5,422 nucleotides of DNA, taken from Limnohabitans sp. GTDB taxonomy: Bacteria > Pseudomonadota > Gammaproteobacteria > Burkholderiales > Burkholderiaceae_C. The notes under the pieces were generated by a model, which ran no database searches, was not told the origin of the DNA, and saw only the letters and a program-made list of their open reading frames with translations. Within the stretch, counting starts at the first letter, position 1. Every line of letters begins with the position of its first letter. The translations under genes and the position numbers were made by a program. Positions 1-5,422 of this stretch are shown here, piece after piece. The stretch spans positions 1 to 5,422 of the forward strand of contig SHXP01000168.1 in the NCBI GenBank assembly GCA_009693225.1, given 5' to 3'.

Positions 1-137
1 ACCGGCGCATACGGCTCAATAAGCGAGACCAAGTCAGCCCATGGCACAACCAGGTTCATCTCTTCCAAGAATTCTCGCTTGCGAGTGCGTTTGGTGACCA
101 ATTCAAATCCAGTGTTGGCAAAGGTGGTTTGTTTCAT
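1..137 (-). CDS. IS5-family transposase, N-terminal fragment (runs off left edge)
   Basis: The reverse complement from the ATG at 137-135 gives 45 uninterrupted codons to the window edge. The protein begins MKQTTFANTGFELVTKRTRK and continues with REFLEEMNLVVPW and LIEPYAP. This matches the opening of IS5-type transposases: the MKQxTF start, a basic KxTRKxxFL segment, then an MxxVVPWxxLxxLIEPxYP-like motif of the InsH N-terminal domain (DUF772). The DDE catalytic residues would lie further left, so it cannot be judged whether the gene is intact. The enzyme would bind the element's ends and cut and join DNA. It is transcribed away from the catabolic genes. The family call is from recognised motifs; the specific IS name is not determinable here. 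Confidence 0.85.
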   Translation of the reverse strand, partial: MKQTTFANTGFELVTKRTRKREFLEEMNLVVPWADLVSLIEPYAP

Positions 138-167
138 CTACCTATAACGCTTGAGTCAGGCCTGTGG

Positions 168-197
168 TTGACTTATGCAGTGACTTTTGCAGAGAAT
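168..197 (+). promoter_or_regulatory. Candidate outward-facing promoter in the IS end
   Basis: TTGACT at 168-173 matches five of six bases of the sigma-70 -35 consensus. After an 18-base spacer, GAGAAT at 192-197 matches four of six of the -10 consensus, including the key second A and final T. Transcription would start near 204, just outside the inferred IS boundary, and run into the gentisate dioxygenase gene. Outward promoters near IS ends are well known. No better promoter is visible between the IS and the gene. This is sequence matching only; a pre-insertion promoter further left would now be displaced. Confidence 0.35.
169..192 (+). repeat. 12-bp tandem direct repeat, two copies
   Basis: TGACTTATGCAG at 169-180 is followed immediately by TGACTTTTGCAG at 181-192. 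The copies are identical at 11 of 12 positions, with A at 175 against T at 187. The pair lies in the non-coding end of the insertion sequence and overlaps the candidate outward promoter. An inverted copy of the first five bases, AGTCA, is at 154-158. It may be a transposase-binding sub-repeat or a chance duplication. Confidence 0.6.
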
Positions 198-199
198 CC

Positions 200-203
200 C
201 TAA
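200..203. other. Candidate IS5-type target-site base set (CTAA)
   Basis: CTAA directly follows the inferred IS terminus and fits the YTAR duplication typical of the IS5 subgroup. The matching copy at the far end of the element is outside the window, so duplication is not demonstrated. Confidence 0.35.
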
Positions 204-210
204 AGCGCTT

Positions 211-237
211 AGAGGGTTTAGCCCCATGTCAAAATGA
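211..237 (+). promoter_or_regulatory. Leader with SD-like AGAGGG and a three-codon reading frame overlapping the dioxygenase start
   Basis: The purine-rich AGAGGG at 211-216 lies 9 bases before an ATG at 226, good spacing for translation, but that ATG opens only Met-Ser-Lys before TGA at 235-237. The stop overlaps the ATG at 234 that begins the long dioxygenase frame, as ATGA. From AGAGGG to the ATG at 234 is 17 bases, which is long for direct initiation. Either ribosomes re-initiate after the tiny frame, or the frame is really continuous and one A is missing from the run at 231-234. With five A residues the protein would start Met-Ser-Lys-Met-Ile. Confidence 0.4.
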
Positions 238-1337
238 TCAATAGCCAGACCGCAGCGCCCGCGCTGCCGGCATCACACGAACGGGAGAAAGTTGTGCAAG
301 CACTCGGCCGCATGGAAGATTTACCGCTGGAATACCGCCAGGCCTTAAGCGATCACAACCTGGTGCCGTTGTGGCCCAGTTTGCGCGCTGTATTGCCGCC
401 GCACACACCGGGCCCGCGCACACAGGCCACGCAATGGGATTACGCCACCATCCGTCCGCTGTTGATGCAAGCCGGTGCTTTGACGCCGATTGAAAAAGCC
501 GAACGCCGCGTGCTGGTGCTGGCCAACCCCGGGCATGGCCTGGACAAGATGCAGGCCAGCAGCAGCATTTACCTGGGCATGCAATTGCTGCTGCCGGGGG
601 AAGTCGCGCCGGCGCACCGGCACACCCCGAACGCGGTGCGCGTGATCGTCGAAGGCGAGGGTGCTTACACCACGGTCGATGGTGAAAAAAACATGATGCA
701 GCGCGGCGATTTGATACTGACGCCGACCGGTTTGTGGCACGAGCACGGACACGACGGCGATAAACCGGTGATCTGGCTGGATGTGCTGGATTTGCCGCTG
801 ATGTATTACCTGGAAACCTCGTATGTAAAAGAGGGCGCTTCACAGACTGTCAGCGGCAGCGCCAGCGAGCGTGTGTATGCACACGGCGGCGTGGTGCCTG
901 CACCCATGTTCGAGCGCAGCGACAGGCGCTACCCCATGCTGCGTTACCCCTGGGTCGAGGTGCGCGCCGCGTTGCTGGCATTGCACGAGGCACAGCCCGG
1001 TGCGGCGGCTGTGCAAGTCGCTTACATCAACCCGGAAAACGGCGGCGACAGCGAAAACGTGCTGGGCTTTTCCGCGCTGATGTTGCGTCCCGGTGAGCTG
1101 CTGCAACTGCCGGTGCGCTCACCCGCCATCGTCTTCCATGTGATCGAAGGCGCTGCCGTCGTGAAGGTCGATGACAAGGTTTTCACTCTGGGCGAAGCCG
1201 ACACCTGCTGCGCCCCGGGTTACTGCCGGATACAACTGGAAAACACATCGGCAGTTCAACCTGCATTCGTGTTTCTGGCCGATGAAGCACCGCTACACCG
1301 CAAATTGGGTGTGTATGAAACCCGGCCGCAGGACTGA
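234..1337 (+). CDS. gtdA: Gentisate 1,2-dioxygenase (bicupin ring-cleavage enzyme)
   Basis: This cytoplasmic Fe(II) enzyme opens the ring of gentisate (2,5-dihydroxybenzoate) with O2 to give maleylpyruvate. The 367-residue length suits the family, usually about 340-375. The N-terminal cupin (about 110-185) carries HRHTPN with ligand candidates His128 and His130, then VEGEGAYTTVDGE, and LWHEHGH supplying His169. The 39-residue distance from the second to the third His agrees with what I recall for characterised family members. The C-terminal cupin (about 275-350) keeps its fold signature (FHVIEG) but has no His triad. The next two genes make gentisate and finish the pathway, which favours gentisate over salicylate or 1-hydroxy-2-naphthoate as substrate. 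The start at 234 has poor ribosome-binding-site spacing; Met27 (codon at 312) is a less likely alternative. An IS end lies 34 bases upstream. Other family names are NagI and SdgD. Confidence 0.9.
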   Translation: MINSQTAAPALPASHEREKVVQALGRMEDLPLEYRQALSDHNLVPLWPSLRAVLPPHTPGPRTQATQWDYATIRPLLMQAGALTPIEKAERRVLVLANPGHGLDKMQASSSIYLGMQLLLPGEVAPAHRHTPNAVRVIVEGEGAYTTVDGEKNMMQRGDLILTPTGLWHEHGHDGDKPVIWLDVLDLPLMYYLETSYVKEGASQTVSGSASERVYAHGGVVPAPMFERSDRRYPMLRYPWVEVRAALLALHEAQPGAAAVQVAYINPENGGDSENVLGFSALMLRPGELLQLPVRSPAIVFHVIEGAAVVKVDDKVFTLGEADTCCAPGYCRIQLENTSAVQPAFVFLADEAPLHRKLGVYETRPQD

Positions 1338-1354
1338 AGCTTGGCGACAGTGCG

Positions 1355-2563
1355 ATGAACAAAGACCTGCCTGTACTCGTTGCCGGAGGCGGCATCGGCG
1401 GTTTTGCCGCAGCACTGGCCTTGGTGCGTCAGGGCTTTGCGGTCAAGGTGCTGGAACAATCGGAGAGCATCGGCGAAATAGGCGCCGGCATGCAACTCGG
1501 GCCCAACGCCTTTCACGCGTTTGATGCGCTGGGTATCGGCGACAAGGCGCGCAGCCACGCTGTCTATACCGACTACATGGTGATGACCGATGCGGTGGAC
1601 GAATACGAGGTCGGCCGCATACCCACCGGCGAAGCGTTCAGGCGGCGTTTCGGCAATCCCTATGCAGTCATACACCGGGTCGATGTGCACCAGGCCTTGC
1701 AACAGGGCGCACAGGAGACCGGCAGGGTGCAATGCCTGAGCGCAACACGTGTGGTGCGTGTTGAACAGGATGAGCACCGGGTGACGGTGTTCGATCAGCA
1801 TGGACATGCCCACACCGGACAGGCGCTGATAGGCGCAGACGGCGTGAAATCGGCGGTACGTGCGCAGTATGTGAACGACCCGGCGCGGGTCACCGACCAC
1901 GTGGTCTACCGCGCTGTGGTGGATAAACAGGACTTTCCGCTCAACCTGCAATGGAACGCCGCCAGCATCTGGGTCGGGCCGGACTGCCATCTGGTGCATT
2001 ACCCCTTGCGCGGCGGTGAACAATACAACGTCGTCGTCACCTTTCACAGCCGCGAGGTCGAAGAGTGGGGTGTGCGCGAGGGCAGCGCGGCCGAGGTGCA
2101 CAGCTATTTTCAGGACATATGCCCCAAGGCGCGGCAGTTGATTGAGTTACCGAAAAGCTGGAAGCGCTGGGCCACGGCCGACCGCAACCCGATAGCGCAA
2201 TGGAGTTTCGGGCGTGTGAGCCTGCTGGGTGATGCGGCACATCCGACCACGCAATACATGGCTCAGGGTGCTTGCATGGCGGTGGAAGACGCGGTCACGC
2301 TGGGCGAGGCGCTGCGTTTTTACGGCAACGATTTTGTGAAAGCATTTGAGCTCTACCAGCAATCGCGCATCGCCCGCACCGCGCGCATCGTCTTGTCCTC
2401 GCGCGAAATGGGACGCATCTACCATGCCAGGGGTGTGGAGCGGCTGGTGCGCAATGAGTTGTGGCGCGCTCGCAGTCCCGAGCGTTTTTATGACGCGGTT
2501 GAATGGTTGTACGGCTGGCGGGTGGACAATTGTCTGAGCACTGCAAAAGCCGTACCCGTTTGA
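1355..2563 (+). CDS. 3-hydroxybenzoate 6-hydroxylase (FAD-dependent monooxygenase)
   Basis: This single-component flavoprotein hydroxylates 3-hydroxybenzoate para to its OH group, using NAD(P)H and O2, to give gentisate. The 402-residue protein shows the class A monooxygenase signature: dinucleotide-binding GGGIGG at 11-16 with acidic Glu34 ending the second strand, the DG motif GADGVKSAVR at 160-169, and the GD motif GRVSLLGDAAHP at 286-297. YMAQGACMAVEDA at 301-313 is characteristic of 3-hydroxybenzoate 6-hydroxylases rather than salicylate 1-hydroxylases. Tyr103, His215 and Gln304 sit where the substrate-binding Tyr, His and Gln of the Rhodococcus enzyme are expected; this is from memory, not an alignment. 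It lies 17 bases after the dioxygenase stop. No convincing Shine-Dalgarno is visible, so translation may depend on coupling. Homologues are named XlnD, MhbM or NagX. Confidence 0.88.
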   Translation: MNKDLPVLVAGGGIGGFAAALALVRQGFAVKVLEQSESIGEIGAGMQLGPNAFHAFDALGIGDKARSHAVYTDYMVMTDAVDEYEVGRIPTGEAFRRRFGNPYAVIHRVDVHQALQQGAQETGRVQCLSATRVVRVEQDEHRVTVFDQHGHAHTGQALIGADGVKSAVRAQYVNDPARVTDHVVYRAVVDKQDFPLNLQWNAASIWVGPDCHLVHYPLRGGEQYNVVVTFHSREVEEWGVREGSAAEVHSYFQDICPKARQLIELPKSWKRWATADRNPIAQWSFGRVSLLGDAAHPTTQYMAQGACMAVEDAVTLGEALRFYGNDFVKAFELYQQSRIARTARIVLSSREMGRIYHARGVERLVRNELWRARSPERFYDAVEWLYGWRVDNCLSTAKAVPV

Positions 2564-2600
2564 TCATTCCCCGAATTTTTCTGTGTAAAGGTACCAAGCA

Positions 2601-3305
2601 ATGAGTTATGTTGTTCAACCACAGGCCGTCAATGCCTTGCCAGTCGCCGGCAGCGATGCCTTGTTTCCTGTGCGCCGCGTGTATTGCGTCGGCCGCAACT
2701 ATGCGGCGCACGCGCGTGAAATGGGCTTTGACCCGGACCGTGAGCCGCCGTTCTTTTTCTGCAAACCCGGCGACACGCAATCCGTGGTGGCCGTGCCGGC
2801 TGACACGACGGTGAGCATTCCTTACCCGCCCTTGACCGCCAATTTCCATTACGAAATTGAACTGGTGGTGGCCATCGGCCGCGGCGGTAAGAATATTACT
2901 GTCGAGCAGGCCGCGTCGCATATTTACGGTTATGCCGTTGGGCTGGACATGACTCGGCGCGATTTGCAGATCAAGATGCGCGAGCAGGGCAGGCCCTGGG
3001 AGATCGGCAAGGCGTTTGACTTCGGCGCCCCGGTCGGTCTGCTGCATCCCAAATCCGTGACAGGTGAATTGCTCAACGCAGATATTGCCCTGGATGTCAA
3101 CGGTGAAACCCGCCAGAGCAGCAACCTCAGCCACCTGATATGGTCTATCAATGAAACCATTGCCAATCTGTCGACCTTGTTTGAACTGCAAGCGGGCGAT
3201 CTGATTTTCAGTGGTACCCCCGAAGGCGTGGGTGTCGTCAAACCCGGCGACACCATGCACGGGCGCATTGCCGGCTTGACGCCTATATCAGTCAAAGTGG
3301 TTTAA
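2601..3305 (+). CDS. nagK: Fumarylpyruvate hydrolase (FAH family)
   Basis: This soluble metal-dependent C-C hydrolase cleaves fumarylpyruvate to fumarate and pyruvate, the last step of the gentisate pathway. At 234 residues it matches the short, single-domain FAH class. Visible hallmarks are YCVGRNYAAHAREMG at 28-42, the metal-binding ExE pair Glu85 and Glu87 in HYEIELVVAIG, Asp116 in GYAVGLDMTRRDLQ, a conserved Lys137 in IGKAFD, and the C-terminal FSGTPEGVG at 203-211. AAAGG at 2587-2591, nine bases before the ATG, supports this start. It follows the hydroxylase by 37 bases with no terminator-like hairpin between. With no isomerase gene beside it, direct cleavage of maleylpyruvate is an alternative, as some FAH relatives do; acylpyruvase-type (YcgM-like) activity is the general fallback. 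Confidence 0.85.
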   Translation: MSYVVQPQAVNALPVAGSDALFPVRRVYCVGRNYAAHAREMGFDPDREPPFFFCKPGDTQSVVAVPADTTVSIPYPPLTANFHYEIELVVAIGRGGKNITVEQAASHIYGYAVGLDMTRRDLQIKMREQGRPWEIGKAFDFGAPVGLLHPKSVTGELLNADIALDVNGETRQSSNLSHLIWSINETIANLSTLFELQAGDLIFSGTPEGVGVVKPGDTMHGRIAGLTPISVKVV

Positions 3306-3333
3306 GCCTCAGTCATTCCTTGGAGTTGGGCGT

Positions 3334-4860
3334 ATGAACATCGTTCATGCTTTTTTGAACCGGGCCCGCAGTCACCCGCATCTGGCAGCCGTCAGCTGCA
3401 GTGGACAGACCATCAGCTTTGCTGAATTGGCCGCACGCAGTCATGCCCTCGCCGCAGTCATGGTGAAAGAATTTCAACTGGCTGCGGGCAGCCGGGTTGT
3501 GATTTGCATGGAAAACAGAGCGGCGTTTTTCGAAACCCTGTTTGCCAGCTGGATCGCCGGCATGTGCGCCGTACCGGTCAATGCCAAGTTGCATCCCAAG
3601 GAAGTCAGGCAGATTGCGTCCGATTGCGGTACTTCGCTGGTTTTTACCAGTGACTATTTGCTCGAAGGCTTGCTGCCGGTACTGTCGGATGCTGCCCAAG
3701 CCGCGCCCCTGGTGTCTGTCGATACTGACGCTTACCGGGGCATGCTGCGCCGCGCGCCTTTGCCCTGCATGGACATGCAGCCCGACGATGTGGCCTGGCT
3801 GTTTTACACCAGCGGCACCACCGGTGTACCCAAGGGCGCCATGCTGACACACCGCAATCTGCTGAGCATGTGCCTGCACTACGGCGCAGACATCGACTAC
3901 GTGATGGCCGGTGACACCATGTTGCATCTTGCGCCGCTGTCGCACGGGGCCGGCCAGTACAGCCTGCCGCATATTTTCAACGGCGGGCATCAGGTGATTG
4001 AAAAGTCCTTCAGCCCGGACCTCCTGCTCGAGGGTTTGCAGCGTTATCCGCGCGTCTCCCTGTTTGCCGCACCGACCATGATCACGCGTGCCTTGCGTAC
4101 GGCTGAAGGTCTGAGCAATGCAGGCGGCAATTTGCAGGCCCTGATCTACGGCGGCGCACCCATGTATGTGTCTGACTTGTTGAAAACGCTGGATGTGTTC
4201 GGCCCGCGTCTGGTGCAGATTTACGGACAGGGCGAAAGCCCGATGACCATCACCCAGTTATCGCGCCAGGATCACCAGGGCAATGGCGATGCCGCGCACC
4301 TGGCGCGGCTGGCATCCGGCGGCATTGCCCGCATGGCAGTACAGGTGCGGGTGGTCGACGACGACGGCCGCGACCTGCCCACGGGCGAGCCCGGCGAAAT
4401 CATCACCCGCAGCGACACGCGAATGCTGGGTTATTGGAACAACCCCAAGGCCACGGCATCCGCCATACGCGAGGGCTGGCTGTGGACCGGCGATATCGGT
4501 TCATTGGATGAACTCGGTTACCTGACGCTGCGAGACCGTTCCAAAGACATGATCATTCGCGGCGGCAGCAATATTTATCCGCGTGAAATCGAAGAAGTGC
4601 TGCTGCGCCATCCCGCTGTCTCCGAGGTGTCGGTGATCGGCGCTGAAAGCGCCGATCTGGGTGAAGAACCGGTGGCGTTTGTGGTGCTTAAGAACGGCAT
4701 GTCAGTGACGGCTCAGGAACTCGACAGTCTTTGTCTGGACAATATAGCACGCTTCAAGCGGCCGCGCGAGTATTTTTTCCGCCAGGATCTGCCGAAAAAC
4801 AATTACGGGAAAATCCTCAAAACTGCTTTGCGCCAACTTTTCAAACAAGGGGACACATGA
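3334..4860 (+). CDS. Acyl-CoA synthetase / carboxylate-CoA ligase, ANL superfamily
   Basis: This enzyme activates a carboxylic acid with ATP and CoA through an acyl-adenylate. The 508-residue protein has the full domain set: the phosphate-binding loop YTSGTTGVPKG at 158-168, the A5 region IYGQGESPMTIT at 296-307, TGD with Asp387, the hinge and A8 region DRSKDMIIRGGSNIYPREIE at 401-420, and the C-terminal catalytic Lys493 in YGKILK. The A5 motif has Gly300 where many relatives have Thr, giving YGQGE rather than YGxTE. GGAG at 3322-3325, eight bases before the ATG, supports the start. The substrate is not readable from sequence. Given the neighbours, an aromatic acid such as a 3-hydroxyphenyl-substituted propanoate or cinnamate is plausible, but a medium-chain or alicyclic acid is possible. 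The stop overlaps the thiolase start. Confidence 0.85.
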   Translation: MNIVHAFLNRARSHPHLAAVSCSGQTISFAELAARSHALAAVMVKEFQLAAGSRVVICMENRAAFFETLFASWIAGMCAVPVNAKLHPKEVRQIASDCGTSLVFTSDYLLEGLLPVLSDAAQAAPLVSVDTDAYRGMLRRAPLPCMDMQPDDVAWLFYTSGTTGVPKGAMLTHRNLLSMCLHYGADIDYVMAGDTMLHLAPLSHGAGQYSLPHIFNGGHQVIEKSFSPDLLLEGLQRYPRVSLFAAPTMITRALRTAEGLSNAGGNLQALIYGGAPMYVSDLLKTLDVFGPRLVQIYGQGESPMTITQLSRQDHQGNGDAAHLARLASGGIARMAVQVRVVDDDGRDLPTGEPGEIITRSDTRMLGYWNNPKATASAIREGWLWTGDIGSLDELGYLTLRDRSKDMIIRGGSNIYPREIEEVLLRHPAVSEVSVIGAESADLGEEPVAFVVLKNGMSVTAQELDSLCLDNIARFKRPREYFFRQDLPKNNYGKILKTALRQLFKQGDT

Positions 4861-4862
4861 TG
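4847..4862 (+). promoter_or_regulatory. Ribosome-binding site and twin ATG start of the thiolase gene
   Basis: AAGGGGA at 4847-4853 lies inside the end of the ligase gene, before two consecutive ATG codons at 4857 and 4860. The first overlaps the ligase stop as ATGA. It is only three bases from the end of the purine run, while the second is six bases away and better placed. Initiation may therefore be mainly at 4860, removing one Met. The arrangement indicates translational coupling of ligase and thiolase. Confidence 0.7.
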
Positions 4863-5422
4863 AATACTGTTTATATCGCCGGAACCGGTTCGACCCGTTT
4901 CGGCCGCCACTCGGACTCGACCATAGAAGCGCTGGCGGTCGATGCCGCTGCGCTGGCTATTGTTGAATCCGGTATTGATCGCTCGCGCATCGGTGCGGTC
5001 TACCTGGGCAATTTCGTCAGCGGCCCCTTGAACGGCAAGGAAGTGCTGGCCGGCATCGTGGCGAAACGCCTGGGTTTGCACGGCACTCCATGCACCAAGG
5101 TCGAAGGCGCCTGTGCCTCCGGCGGCATTGCCTTCAGGCACGCCTGCATGGCGGTGGCCAGCGGCATGTGCGACGCGGCGCTGGTCGTCGGTGTGGAAAC
5201 CATGATGCATGCATCCACCCCGGAAATCACCTCGGCGCTCAACTGTGCCATGGATAATGAAAACGACGGCCCGAGCGGGCTGACCTTCCCCGGTGTGTTC
5301 GGGCTGGCCTGGCGGGTGCATGCCGAGAAATACGGCACCACCCGTGAGGACATTGCCGCCGTCATCATCAAGAACAAGGCCAACGGTTTGAAAAACCCGC
5401 TGGCTCAAATGGGCGCAGACCT
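4857..5422 (+). CDS. SCP-x-type thiolase (acetyl-CoA acetyltransferase-like), N-terminal part
   Basis: The frame is open from 4857 to the window edge, giving 188 codons of a family usually near 385-400 residues, so about half is present. The protein starts MMNTVYIAGTGSTRFGRHSD. It has the nucleophilic cysteine motif GACASGG with Cys86, then a VVGVETM strand-turn and NPLAQM near the edge, all typical of SCP-x-like thiolases (thiolase II side) rather than FadA or PhaA. It would cleave a 3-oxoacyl-CoA with CoA, releasing acetyl-CoA or another acyl-CoA. The second active-site His and Cys lie beyond the window. Such genes are often followed by a DUF35 OB-fold/zinc-ribbon partner, to be looked for to the right. 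Coupling to the ligase gene suggests both act on the same substrate. Related thiolases include benzylsuccinate-pathway BbsB, so the substrate remains open. Confidence 0.83.
   Translation, partial: MMNTVYIAGTGSTRFGRHSDSTIEALAVDAAALAIVESGIDRSRIGAVYLGNFVSGPLNGKEVLAGIVAKRLGLHGTPCTKVEGACASGGIAFRHACMAVASGMCDAALVVGVETMMHASTPEITSALNCAMDNENDGPSGLTFPGVFGLAWRVHAEKYGTTREDIAAVIIKNKANGLKNPLAQMGAD

Larger units (their letters stand above)
1..199 (-). mobile_element. IS5-family insertion sequence, one end (partial)
   Basis: The window opens inside an insertion sequence; only its transposase-start side is present. The support is the N-terminal transposase reading frame on the minus strand (137 to 1), followed by a short non-coding terminal stretch. 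Read outward from the element, the minus strand begins GGATTCTCTGCAAAAGTC at 199, a plausible IS5-type terminal inverted repeat starting with GG. It abuts CTAA at 200-203, which fits the YTAR target preference of the IS5 subgroup. The other end lies outside the window, so the inverted repeat cannot be confirmed by pairing and the exact boundary is inferred. The stretch is visibly poorer in G+C than the genes to its right, consistent with acquired DNA. Confidence 0.72.

Noticed and set aside
151..179. Alternative promoter TTGAGT with 17-base spacer to TATGCA.
   Set aside because: It matches only seven of twelve consensus bases and the -10 lacks the final T; the pair at 168-197 is better.
200..221. 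Short inverted repeats CTAAA/TTTAG (200-204, 217-221) and palindrome AAGCGCTT (203-210) as an operator or terminator.
   Set aside because: The arms are only 4-5 bases and extend no further; there is no T-tract. Too weak to call.
1256..2101. Minus-strand open frame of 281 codons opposite the hydroxylase gene.
   Set aside because: It is a shadow of the FAD monooxygenase, with His/Val-rich composition typical of antisense translation and no recognisable domain.
1355..2563. Salicylate 1-hydroxylase (NahG-like) as the identity of the FAD monooxygenase.
   Set aside because: The YMAQGACMAVEDA segment and the gentisate-pathway neighbours fit 3-hydroxybenzoate 6-hydroxylase better; NahG would make catechol, which these genes do not process.
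2564..2600. Possible terminator in the gap between hydroxylase and hydrolase, because of the T-run at 2575-2580.
   Set aside because: No G+C-rich hairpin precedes the T-run, so read-through is expected.
2295..3260. Long minus-strand open frame (321 codons) spanning the end of the hydroxylase and the hydrolase gene.
   Set aside because: It lies opposite two clearly recognisable plus-strand genes and their intergenic gap, and its translation shows no family motif. Long antisense frames are expected from G+C-rich codon use.
4803..5408. Minus-strand open frame of 201 codons opposite the thiolase start.
   Set aside because: The plus strand here encodes the thiolase with its Cys86 motif; the antisense product has no recognisable feature.

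Overview
The window looks like part of a chromosome (or large catabolic replicon) from a betaproteobacterium, probably of the order Burkholderiales. The basis is the G+C-rich coding sequence, the GSH/gentisate-type aromatic gene set and the IS5-type transposase. This is inference from gene content and protein flavour, not a phylogenetic result.

Layout. Positions 1-199 appear to be the end of an IS5-family insertion sequence. The first 45 codons of its transposase run on the minus strand (137 to 1), away from the rest of the window. Its outer end seems to lie at about 199, next to a CTAA that fits the YTAR target of the IS5 group. From 234 to the right edge, five plus-strand genes are tightly packed: gentisate 1,2-dioxygenase (234-1337), 3-hydroxybenzoate 6-hydroxylase (1355-2563), fumarylpyruvate hydrolase (2601-3305), an acyl-CoA synthetase of the ANL superfamily (3334-4860), and the N-terminal half of an SCP-x-type thiolase (4857 to the edge). 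Gaps are 17, 37 and 28 bases, then a 4-base overlap. I see no hairpin terminator between genes, so one transcript is likely.

How the genes work together. The hydroxylase converts 3-hydroxybenzoate to gentisate and the dioxygenase opens the ring to maleylpyruvate. After isomerisation, the hydrolase splits fumarylpyruvate into fumarate and pyruvate. The maleylpyruvate isomerase gene is not in the window. The CoA ligase and thiolase suggest that an aromatic acid with a longer side chain (or another CoA-activated precursor) is shortened to the 3-hydroxybenzoate level and feeds the ring-cleavage genes. That link is inferred from gene order, and the substrate cannot be read from the sequence.

Most notable points. 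The IS end sits directly at the head of the operon and carries a possible outward-facing promoter and a 12-base tandem repeat. The dioxygenase start has an awkward ribosome-binding-site spacing that one extra A would resolve. The dioxygenase's C-terminal cupin has lost its metal-binding triad. A CoA-dependent arm is joined to a gentisate core that lacks its isomerase. I found no RNA gene, CRISPR array or plainly novel system; this is mainly a recognisable catabolic operon in an uncommon arrangement.
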